Program-made: the position numbers and the translations under genes
Notes under the pieces: generated by a model
Seen by the model: the letters and a program-made list of their open reading frames with translations, nothing else
The model's database searches: none
What the model was told of the DNA's origin: nothing
Shown: piece by piece, positions 54,163-63,594 of the stretch
Position numbering within the stretch: the stretch's first letter is position 1
Layout: the number at the start of each line of letters is the position of its first letter
Source of the DNA: Blepharisma stoltei
Lineage: Eukaryota; Ciliophora; Heterotrichea; Heterotrichida; Blepharismidae
Direction: 5' to 3'
Assembly (NCBI GenBank): GCA_914767885.1
Contig: CAJZBQ010000052.1
Location: 218,501 to 282,500, forward strand
Length of the DNA: 64,000 nt

Positions 54163-55113
54163 ATGCCTAAGCAGAGTGGTCATATATGTCAGTGCCAAAC
54201 CTGTGGGAGATGTTTTTCCCAGGTTAGTATCGGTATCCAAACAGAAGGGAACTTTGATATGCCAAGTTTTATTGCTTTTGCCGAAAAAATGATCAAGCCG
54301 GGTGCACCATTCAGCAAAACAGCAAATGAAAGTCAAATTTTGATGGTTCGTCCTAAAAATTTAAAGGGCGATAACGATGTTGAAGAGCCATCATCTTTTA
54401 CCGATAACACTTTAAACGAAAGCCCTTCAATTACTAAGAAATCGCCTTATGAAAGAAATTCGAACTTAAAAGAAGATACATTGAATGCGACTTTTTCAGA
54501 ATCTTCTTTAATGAAGGATTTTGAACAAATAAAAGCCCAAGGCTTTGGATTTAACTCAACTTCTGCTTTTACAGAAAAATTGATGGAAATCTGTGAGACG
54601 CCTAAATTTTATTCAGCTCAAAATACGAATTTTTTCAATTTCCAAGGGAACCCTCAATATGAAAAAACTATGAAAAATCCTAGAAACTTAGGAAGAATTC
54701 AGACATTTTCAAATAAGCCGATTAAGCCTGCTAATTGTATTGAGGAAAAGATTTTCCCACAAACGACGAAAAACCATCCAATTGTTTATAATTTTGCTGA
54801 ACCCTTAAAGAAAACAGCAAAAAATTCAAAAATTTCAACAACTAAAGATAGTAAAGAAGTTTCTGAAGATAGTACAAATCAAATATCACAGAATTATGAA
54901 AGCATTATGGATAAGCCTACATTTTTAGATCCAAATTTGAGGGAGTCTTTTAAGCAGCTTGTGCAGTTGGAGAAAATTGGGATAAAGCAGCAGTTTTCAG
55001 TAAAGAATTTTAAATTTCAAGATAAAAGGAAACCTCAGGTAGTAGAAAATGAAAGCCTAGATCTGAGCAATAGCTTAGATATGAAACAATTACGAGAATT
55101 TTTAGACAATTAA
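54163..55113 (+). CDS. Hypothetical protein with N-terminal Cys/His cluster
   Basis: 316 residues, uninterrupted. The first 20 residues (GHICQCQTCGRCFSQ) hold CxCxxCxxC and a His, a possible small metal-binding site. The rest is polar, rich in Asn, Ser, Lys and Phe, probably disordered, with short hydrophobic motifs such as IVYNFAEPLKK and a helical end SLDMKQLREFLDN. No family recognised. A cytoskeletal adaptor would fit this composition but is not shown. Confidence 0.65.
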   Translation: MPKQSGHICQCQTCGRCFSQVSIGIQTEGNFDMPSFIAFAEKMIKPGAPFSKTANESQILMVRPKNLKGDNDVEEPSSFTDNTLNESPSITKKSPYERNSNLKEDTLNATFSESSLMKDFEQIKAQGFGFNSTSAFTEKLMEICETPKFYSAQNTNFFNFQGNPQYEKTMKNPRNLGRIQTFSNKPIKPANCIEEKIFPQTTKNHPIVYNFAEPLKKTAKNSKISTTKDSKEVSEDSTNQISQNYESIMDKPTFLDPNLRESFKQLVQLEKIGIKQQFSVKNFKFQDKRKPQVVENESLDLSNSLDMKQLREFLDN

Positions 55114-55276
55114 TAGTAAATATATGTCATGCTCATTTATTAGCTTACAAAAATAAGTCTTATTCGACAATTATCTAACTTAATTATAATTAAAATATAT
55201 ATATTATAGTGGATAATGAATTTTTCTAGATCTTGGATATTATCAAAAAAGCTATCTGATTTGAGCAGCTTTAAAA

Positions 55277-56682
55277 ATGAATTTAAATAATTCCATAGCT
55301 AACACATCCATTAATATTTCCAAAATGGACCAGTTGAACCAAATTAAAGGCTCAGATTACTCATCAAACGAAAAAGACAAAGTTATGGACCGCATGGACT
55401 GACTTAACCATCTCCGCTTAGTCTTCAACATCACTGCTGGATGTCATACACTCCATTCATCCTCTTTATCAGTTAAAACTGAAGCATTTCTCGATACTCT
55501 TATAGAAAACATATCAAAATTCCCACTTGTCTCCACAGAAGACTATAAATCTTCAGTTCAATATTTAAGTTTTCGTGATATTTTTGAATGCTTTGAAGCA
55601 CAGTTCGGCCAAGCACTCACATGAGATTATGTCCTAAACGCTGTAGTTTTCTTACTCTCCTTTATCTGGTTAGCGAGAAAAGAGCTTGTCGCTAACCAAA
55701 TGGGTTAATATTTGCTTTAAAAAATTTATATTAAATTTTTTTTCGCTAATTTTCCCAAAAAAATGGAATTTTCTAATCTCTAGCCAAGAAGGAGTTAAAG
55801 CCTCATGAAGATGCAGGGCAAGAAAGCCCAAGAAGTATTGATTTAAATGAGCTTGTTTTTATTAACACCAAGCTTAGTTCAAATTCTTTAGAAGTGGAAG
55901 AACCTGAGGTAAGATCCAGAAGATTAAGTGATTTAAGAATACCTCAAGCGCAGCACGAAAATAAAGAAACTATAAATACTCAGCTGAGTTTGTCCACAAT
56001 CCAGGTGGATACAGCAAGATCATTAGGAACAAGAACAATGGACTCTTTACCAGACAATTTAACCCCTCAAAAAAAAAATCAAAAACCCAGTTTTAATTTG
56101 TCTGGAAGAAGAATGGCTGTTTTAAACCAAAAAATGCCAGATGATCTTGTAATTTTGGATTTAAGCTATAATCATTTTTCAAATATCCCAAAATTAGAGG
56201 GACTTCAGCAACTGGAATATCTAGATTTAAGCTGAAATTTTATACAGAATATTAAAGGAATAGCATCGATAAGCTCTTTGAGAGAATTTTACCTCAGCCA
56301 TAATCAGATAAGAACAATTGCTCATTGCTTGCCGACTGAAAACTTATATTTATTGGATTTATCTCATAATTTAATACGACAATTACAAGGTATAGAGCCG
56401 CTTGTACGGGAGACTAAGCTAAAAGTATTGAGCCTAGAAGGGAACCCAATTCAAAATACTCATGATTTCCCATCAAATTTTAAAGACTTATTACCACAAG
56501 TGGATATTTTGAATCCTTTAAATATATCAGTGCACTCAAAATACAAAGCAAAAGAAGAGGTGGTTCCTGATCAAAAGGAAGACCAAGAAAGTATGCCTCC
56601 TATGATGTCAGAAGAAAATAAAAAATGTATTAGGAGTTTAATTTCAACAAGATCTATGCCAGCACTTAGAAAAAAAGTTTAA
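55277..56682 (+). CDS. LRR protein with helical N-terminal domain
   Basis: 431 residues after one IES (55673-55782, joint LLSFIWL|AKKELKPHED). N-terminal 130 residues are helical (RMDWLNHLRLVFNITAGCHT; FRDIFECFEAQFGQALTWDY) and unassigned; a Ser-rich linker; then SDS22-type LRRs: LVILDLSYNHFSNIPKLEGL, LEYLDLSWNFIQNIKGIASI, LREFYLSHNQIRTI, LYLLDLSHNLIRQLQGIEPL, LKVLSLEGNPI. Three TGA-Trp. Such LRRs are common in axonemal and phosphatase-binding proteins; the specific role is unknown. Confidence 0.8.
55673..55782 (+). other. IES in LRR gene (110 bp)
   Basis: Starts GCGAGAAAAGAGCTTGTCGC, a small hairpin (TTAGCGA...TCGCTAA). Excision is in frame. The left inside edge (TTAGCGAGAAAAGAG) resembles the right outside edge (CTAGCCAAGAAGGAG). 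Confidence 0.82.
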
Positions 56683-56836
56683 TATGTAAAGAAGCAGAAA
56701 TTTATGCTTAATTATTTACCTTACTTTAATAGTAACTAATAAATTTTGTTTGATATTAGTTGATGAAATTTTTATTTTTACCTTGGTAATTTTGATTTTA
56801 TATTTATTAATGCTTTGGTTTTAGATAATTGAAAAT

Positions 56837-57118
56837 ATTTCTCCCCCCTCCGTGAGTGAACAAAACAATTTTATTCACTCACGGAGGGGGTTAATTTTTT
56901 TTCGAAGCAAATATTAATTTAATTTATAAAATTTATGTTTTAAAACGCAACTTGTTTAAAATTAAACAGAATTAGCTCGAGATTTTATTATACTAATTAT
57001 CACTTATATATAAATTATTTTTTTCATAAAACATTTTTGTTCACTTACGGAGGGTTTTTTTTGGGCAAAAAATAGGGATTTTTCCAAATGGTTTTGCTCA
57101 CTCACAGAGGGAGGAGTA
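56837..57118 (+). mobile_element. GGAGGGG-end MITE, shortened copy, intergenic (282 bp)
   Basis: Same orientation as 23869: hairpin CTCCGTGAGTGAACAAAA/TTTTATTCACTCACGGAG at left, core with AATTATCACTTATATATAAA, paired sub-terminal and terminal motifs at right. About 100 bp of the core is missing. Confidence 0.9.
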
Positions 57119-57306
57119 AGCAAGTGGATTAAAGAATCCCAGCATATAAAGATAGATATGCAAAATATAAAAATCAAATTAAAATAATTGCTTGTTTGTT
57201 TGATTTAAATATTAAATTGATGGTTTAATTAACTTCGATTTAAAATATTATTCTGGCTATTTAAAATGAAATAAGTTACTATAAATTCTAATCAGCATTG
57301 ACTTAA

Positions 57307-58199
57307 ATGAATACAAGTCAGTGTGTCAAAGAAATACTGAGCCAAGAGGAGTTTATGACAATTGCAATAAATATTATAACGGGTTTATTAGCTGGAGGGT
57401 TTGTTGTATTAATCTTTTATCCTTTGGAATATCTAGAAACATCAATGCATCTACGACTTGTTGAAACCAGAAATATTATTTTAGGCCTGAAACAAGAATA
57501 CAGTAAAGGTGGTATGAATCAGCTTTATTTAGGAGGAAATGCCAGCATTTTAGGGTAAAAAAATAATTTAGACACACAATTGCATGAGGATTTTTCTTTT
57601 TAATATTTGAGATTACAAGCTTTTATATCGGCCCAGAAAAATTTGATAGACAGACTGTGATGCTTTGCTGTATGATATAAATAGCATTTTTGGGTTCATC
57701 TGGATATATTACTATGATCACTCCTTTTACAACACTTAAAACAAAATTAATTGTTGAAAAAAGATATGAAAACTCAATAATGAATGCTCTGGATGACATA
57801 ATTAATAAACAATGTGTTCCTAAGCTGTATTCAGGATTCTCAATATCATTATTTTATTTATTAGAAGGCATGATTCAGTTTTTTGTGTACCAAGAACTCA
57901 GAGGTTTGGTAGAAGTTGATCAGAACATGAGTGGGATTTACCTTTATTTTTTAATCTGCGGGATTTTTTCTAAATTTATTGGCATGAGCTGCACTTATCC
58001 ATATAGAGTTTTACAGACAATCTTGCAAGCGAAGCCAGGAAAGGTTTTTGTTTCTATTCTTGAAATGTATAAAAATGAAGGAATCCAAGCATTTTATAGA
58101 GGATATTGAATAAGTTTGATGAGAAATCTTCCACCTTCAGGGTTTTTATTTATGTTGTTGGAAGCGTTTAGAAGTTATTTTCATCATATTTTATGCTAA
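57307..58199 (+). CDS. Mitochondrial carrier family protein (SLC25)
   Basis: 286 residues after splicing introns of 17 nt and 15 nt. Three carrier repeats with the Px(D/E)xx(K/R)-type motifs: FYPLEYLETSMHLR, TPFTTLKTKLIVEKR and YPYRVLQTILQAKPG, each followed by a GLY/YRGY-like motif (LYLGGN, LYSGFS, FYRGYW). Six hydrophobic segments. Transports a metabolite across the inner mitochondrial membrane; the third motif looks nearest to folate/FAD or pyrimidine-type carriers, but I cannot assign the substrate. Two TGA-Trp. Confidence 0.87.
57555..57571 (+). other. 17-nt intron
   Basis: GTAAAAAAATAATTTAG; splicing gives NASILGHTIAWGFFFL. Two bases longer than the others and containing a run of seven A, so an assembly miscount is possible, but 17 keeps frame. 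Confidence 0.75.
57670..57684 (+). other. 15-nt intron
   Basis: GTATGATATAAATAG; removes an in-frame TAA and gives VMLCSFLGSSGYI. Confidence 0.88.
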
Positions 58200-58547
58200 T
58201 AAGATAAAAATATACTTACAAACCAAAATTTCACTTATTGAGAAGCCTATATAAATGGCAATGATTTAAATGTTGCTTTTCAGAGATATAGAGATTCTCA
58301 TCATACTGTTTTGTTCTGTTATAAAATTTAAAGTTGTTTTAGTTTAGGAACTTGCTTTGATTATCATTATAAATTATTTATAAATGAGAAAATCCATAGA
58401 AATTTATTCTTGCTTTCTTTGACTACTTTCTATTATAAACTTGCGTAATTTTCAAACATTAACCATTATTAGAGTAAGTGGCTTGCTTATAACTTTTTCT
58501 TAAAATTAAATTGAAATAAATATTCTGTTCACAATTTCCCGATAAAA
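58200..58547. other. Intergenic region
   Basis: 348 bp, AT-rich; no ORF or repeat match. Confidence 0.5.
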
Positions 58548-61137
58548 ATGGGCTGCTGCAGCAATAAACCTCATTCCACCCAATTATCGAGATTTGCTGG
58601 TAATAATAGCCAAACTGAAGATATAGTGTCTCCATCCTTAAGGACTCTCATAGTCCCCGATGTCTCCGGAGGAGATTTGAGGATCGGCTTTACCAACTTA
58701 TGCAGTGAAAGCATGCTCAAAACAAATCTACAATTTCAGAAGGATTTGCCAATTTGAGGATTAGTTTTACCGATCTTTGGATCTCCTCGAGACGCCAAGA
58801 TTATGGAGGTTCATAAGCGCGGAGGTGCTATATTTCAACATTTATTCGTTGTCCTTATTGTCTCCAAGATTTCTATGACGATCTCACGACAAGCAGATTT
58901 TCTGAACATTTATTAGTATGTAAAAGGCACAGCAATTTCATTGTAAATGAGGATTTAAATTGTGATTTATCAAAGGATTCATCATATGGAGATAAAATTG
59001 AATGACTTAGAAATGAGATAAATAAAATCCGAATTCCTTGACATTCTGGAATAGAAGTAAAATGGCGGCGCTGATGGAAATTGGACTCTGAGGCTCTCTC
59101 CCTATGGAGCAGATAGGAATTATCCCTGATAAAGCTGAAAAGAGGGCCTCTGTCCCTTTTGAAATAGCCTTCAGGCTTTGGATGCCTTGCGAAGATGAAA
59201 GTTTTGTTTTTCCCCCTGAGGGTTTTCCCTGTCCTGCCAGATTGCTAGATAGGTTTTTGCCTACCACATAATCTTCGTGTTGAAGCCATCGGAACTATCT
59301 ACAGAAGGTGGCTCTACCTTAGGGAGCTGAATTCTTGGACAAATGGATAAGGTTGGAAATTCAAATATCAGCCTTCCATTTTTTTATTTGAACTCAGAGG
59401 ACGATGAAGACTGCTATTTTTTGAGCCGAGACAAGGCAGCTTGCTCGCTTATGGTAGTTTAACCGTTTAATATATTGGCATTCTGAACATATGAAATTTA
59501 GAGTGAAAAGAGGAGATATTATAAAAACTTCTATGAAAAATATTCTTGGCTTTTCTACTATTGATTTTCACAAAGAGTTTCAGGTCAATTTTGATGGAGA
59601 GCTTGCAATGGATGCTGGTGGATTATTAAGAGAATGATTTACGATTTTAACAAAAAAACTTTTTTCAGAAAAAACAGAGTTATTTAAATTAGCGAACACT
59701 AAATGCGTAAATTATACTTTTCCAAATATTATAGATGAAGCAAGGATTAATGAATATATTTTTACTGGAAAACTAATAGGAAAAGCCATTTTTGAAAACG
59801 TTCCTATTTATTGTCCATTTACACCAATCATTTTTAAACATATTGTCGACGAAGAAATTCAATTTAAAGATCTTTCTCAAGTTGACTATGAAGTAAAGTC
59901 TATTTAGCTTTATAACTCACTGCTATATATTTAGATAAATTAAAATAGCAATACCTGCAAGCCTGTCCTCTTGGCGAAACAGTCCAGATGGTCACGGCGA
60001 ACTGGAGACGGACTCCGAGAAAAGAATCTAGTGTAACCTTAGATGTTATCAGGCTAGGTTTAGCTACCTTCCTGTGGTTGGAAATGAAAGTGCCTTGCCA
60101 ATGTCCTTCGGATCAAAGAACCCATTGTCTCTCCTCTACCGAAAAGCTTGGGTTTCGGCCCAGTCCACAGGAGAGCTGTCTTTTCCTGTAGCTATAAAGG
60201 AAGGGACTTCAGCAATCAACAGACTCCAAGGAACTAATTAGTAGAATCAAGCTTCTCCAATCGCCCACCATAGGGAGGCAGAAATCCATAAGCCACCAAC
60301 TCAAGACTGAATTCGCAAGGCGAATAGAAGACAGAAGGTACTGGAAGTGGCATCCACCTCGGGGGAAAGACCTTCGGGGCTGGAGTCGAAAAGCGGTTGA
60401 ATCTCCTCCACAGGAGGTCTTTGGTGGCTGCATCATCAATGTGACTAGCTCCTAACTTCTAATAACCCTAATCATTGCTATATATTTTAGAAAATCCTGT
60501 GAAAAATGTAATATTTGAGACATTTACTGTAGAAAAAGAACATAAAGGGGTTTTAACTAAATATTCTTTAAAAGAGCATGGATCTGAAATTATGGTAGAC
60601 GATGACAATAAATCGGAATATGCCAATCTCAGATGAAAATTTGAAACAACTGACAATCTCCAAGCTGGCTTGATGTATCTCCTTCATGGTTTCTATTCAG
60701 TGATTCCTAAAAATTTAGTTTCTATTTTTACCTCCCAAGAATTTGAACTATTACTGTGTGGGTTGCCTTATATTGAGTTAGATGATTGAAGAAAAAACAC
60801 AATATATCGTGGCGATTTTACTAGAAAAAGCAGAATAATAAAGTGGTTTTGAAGAATTTTAAGACATTTCAGCCAGAAGAAATTATCAGACTTAATTACT
60901 TTTGTAACTGGAACTCCTCGGCTTCCAGTTGAAGGGTTTTCATCTTTGAAAACCATGAGAGGAGACCCAGCAAAATTTACTATAGAGTCTATTCCTTGTG
61001 AAAATGATAATGCCTTGCCTCGTGCTCATACCTGCTTCAACAGGTTGGATTTACCTAAATATACAAGTCGACAGAGTTTAAAAAAAGGTCTTCTGTATGT
61101 TATAAGAAACCATAAATTCGGCTTTGGAATTGAATAA
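58548..61137 (+). CDS. HECT E3 ubiquitin ligase with N-myristoyl start and C2H2 finger
   Basis: 457 residues after removing an IES, two retroposons with their duplications, and a 15 nt intron. MGCC start (myristoyl/palmitoyl); zinc-finger FIRCPYCLQDFYDD...FSEHLLVCKRH; then a complete HECT domain: FRVKRGDIIKTSM, MDAGGLLREWF, VNYTFPN, GKLIGKAIFENVPI, DYELYNSLLYILEN, FSLKEHG-type strand, LLCGLPYIELDDW, ITFVTGTPRLPVEGFSSL and LPRAHTCFNRLDLP with the catalytic Cys. Many TGA-Trp codons. A HECT this short, with a membrane-tether start and finger, is unusual. Confidence 0.9.
58624..58832. other. Palindromic IES in HECT gene (209 bp)
   Basis: Arms of about 85 bp: TATAGTGTCTCCATCCTTAA and TATAGCACCTCCGCGCTTAT (reverse complement), through GTCTCnGGAGGAGAT and GATCGG. 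Joint NSQTED|ISTFIRCPYC, in frame. Confidence 0.85.
59051..59474 (+). mobile_element. Retroposon-like repeat, family A, in HECT exon (424 bp)
   Basis: Flanked by TTGACATTCTGGAA and TTGGCATTCTGAAC. Shares CTGTCCTGCCAGAT and GGTGGCTCT with 8357-8715. Removal gives IPWHSEHMKFRVKRGD. Target lacks a TA. Confidence 0.72.
59893..59907 (+). other. 15-nt intron
   Basis: GTAAAGTCTATTTAG; splicing gives QVDYELYNSLLYILEN, the HECT consensus. Confidence 0.92.
59937..60473 (+). mobile_element. Retroposon-like repeat, family B, in HECT exon (537 bp)
   Basis: Target duplication ACTGCTATATATTTAGA / ATTGCTATATATTTTAGA, containing TA. 3' tail CTAATAACCCTAATC. Shares many words with 14317-14838. Removal at matching points restores LYNSLLYILENPVKN and keeps the frame. 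Confidence 0.88.
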
Positions 61138-61321
61138 ATTCAATTAAGTGTACCATTGATAAGCTTAACAATTCGGTTCAAATTTAAAATCTAAAGATAT
61201 TCTAGCCTAGGCTATATTTTTACTATAAAAAAATATATCATTTATTTAAATCATATGAATTCGCGCATTCAATCCAGAACAGTAAATTCATATTAAATGC
61301 CAAATTTATTATATAATTCAA

Positions 61322-63514
61322 ATGAATAAAAGTAAAATCGAAGGCGAAGCTGATATACACATATCAAAACAATCCAAATCCATTATATACAGCGTTTTAG
61401 AGCACGAAAATTGCGAAAATCAGCGAATACCCATTAACCCTAACGTCTTGACATTCAGAGATAGTGTACTTGAATACCGGTACTCTTTATCGCTCTTATG
61501 CCAAAAAGGTAATAATCAAGACAAATCAAAAGAATTTAAAAACAACTTGCTTATGTTTTATATATTCTTGACATCATATATCGTAATTACAATTACCACC
61601 TCATTGCTCCTGTACAACGAAGGAAACCAAAAAGATGAGCTTTTAATTACTCGGCTTATTATTTTAGGTGTTATTTTATTTTTAGGGTACTCGATCGCTT
61701 ATTTAATTTTCAAATCCAACAAGTTTTTGATGAAATCAAAAGAGCTTTTTGTAGTTTTATCATTTGCCCTCATTTCATATCTCGTGATATGTGATGAGAG
61801 AGTCCTTTCAGCAATTTTCTCCAAAGATTATGAAAAAAACAGCCAAAACCATACACTGATATTAGCTTGTTTTTTGGTTATGATAAGAATAGTAGTTTTT
61901 GATAGCTTTTTCTTATTCGTAGTCCTTACAACTCTTACATTAACTTCATCAATAGCTTTGCTACTAGCATTGTCGACTTTATCGCCATTTGCGATTTTAA
62001 GTGATTATCTAGTTCTCTTTATTTTTTTGCTTTTACAAACAATTGACTGCCATCAGGTAGAATATCGAGCCCGGCAGTTATTTTGGAGAAGAGAACAAGA
62101 AGAAGAAGCTTTAGACCCTATGGCAAGCCAAGGTGAAGAAAGCGACAAGGCATACGCACAAATTAACACTGAAGTCGAGCTTTTGCTTCAAGCTTGTGAT
62201 AAAATTAAGCAAAATATCAAACAAGCCGCCGCAGTTATCATGTATAAAGATGTAAAAACTAAGCTGAAAACTGCGCAGACTGAAATAGAAAAAGTAAAGC
62301 GAGGAATTGCCCATGGACTAGCTATGCATGATGTGAAACTTGATGGAAATGGAGAATTAGATGAAGATGACAAGGTTTTTATATCAGAATATTGTATGGA
62401 TAAAATATCAAGTGATAAAGCTAGAGGCAGACACCAAACGATGGGTGACGTAAGAGAAATTAGCCCTTCTTTCCCATTTAGCACCTATGGTGTTGCAGAG
62501 CTAGACTCTGTGCTGTTTAGTGTAGGGAAAAATTGGAATTTTGATATATGATTTGTATATCAGGTAACTGGGCATAGCATTTTTATAGTTGGAAAATATT
62601 TATTTGAAAAATGGAGCTTAAGCACAACTTTTAGCATTCCAGAAGACACAGTGGATAGGTTTTTCCAGACTTTAGAAAAGAATTATCATCAAAACCCTTA
62701 TCATAATGCATGCCATGCTGCTGATGTCCTGCATACTTTGCTTTATTTTTTATCTACTTCTGATGTGATTAAAAATCTGAATCCTATTGATATCATATCC
62801 CTTATTGTTGCTTGCCTTGGACATGATGTAGGACACCCAGCATTGACAAATAGATTTTTAATAAATAACCGAGATGAGCTTGCATTTCAATATAATGATA
62901 ATAGTGTCCTTGAAAATATGCACATAGCAAAGACATACTCTATTATGAATAAACAAGGCTGCAATATTTTTGAAAACTTAGATGCTGACGATTGGTCGAA
63001 ATCCAGAAAATTAATCATCCAAATGATATTAGAAACTGACATGATGAAGCATTTTGAGATTCTAGGAAGATTTAGAGCAAGAGCTGTCAACTTGGCTGAT
63101 CTCGCTTTGGAAAATCAAGACGATAAAATTTTAATTTTATCAATGGGATTAAAATGTGCTGACATAGGCCATTCTTCAAAGATTCTTGAATTGCATGAAA
63201 AATGGACTTCATTAGTTTGTGAAGAGTTTTTCAGACAAGGCGATTTAGAAAAACAAAGAAAGCAACAAGTTTCGATGTACTGTGATAGAGACACAACAGA
63301 AGTCCCTAAATCTCAGTCTGGGTTTATAAAGAATATATGTATGCCTTTATATGAAGTGTGGTGCTCATATTTGAATAATGAAGAAATAAACAAGGTGTGC
63401 TTAGAACAGCTGAAAAAGAATTTATCATTTTGGGACGAAAAAGTAAAGGTAAGAAGATCGACTGCTCTTAATGTAGATAACTCTGTGTCTGCGAATGGAA
63501 ATGATAAAAAGTAA
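61322..63514 (+). CDS. Membrane-bound class I cyclic-nucleotide phosphodiesterase
   Basis: 730 residues, uninterrupted. Six hydrophobic segments between residues about 78 and 240 (LLMFYIFLTSYIVITITTSL; LIILGVILFLGYSIAYLIF; LLALSTLSPF), a coiled-coil linker, then the PDE catalytic domain: YHNACHAADVLHTL (HNxxHAxDV), CLGHDVGHPALTNRF (metal-binding HDxxHP), ETDMMKHFEIL, LKCADIGHSSK. Hydrolyses cAMP and/or cGMP; such multi-span PDEs occur widely in ciliates. One TGA-Trp (FDIWFVYQ). Confidence 0.95.
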
Positions 63515-63594
63515 GGTTTTCCTATAAAAATTTACGAGGATTTAAATAATTTTACCTTTAATAGCCTGATAATCACTTAAAATGACGAAATAAA

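Noticed and set aside
23869-57118. Repeated GTGAGTGAAC motifs resembling direct repeats of a CRISPR array
   Set aside because: They occur as paired ends of separate MITEs with a conserved AT-rich core between them, not as regular repeat-spacer units, and the genome is eukaryotic.
57670-57690. In-frame TAA as a premature stop in the mitochondrial carrier
   Set aside because: It lies within a 15 nt GT...AG intron whose removal gives a good carrier sequence.
59936-60475. CTAATAACCCTAATC tail and CCTAACCC near 41270 as internal telomere repeats
   Set aside because: Each is a single irregular run at the 3' end of a repeat with target duplications, better explained as a retroposon tail.
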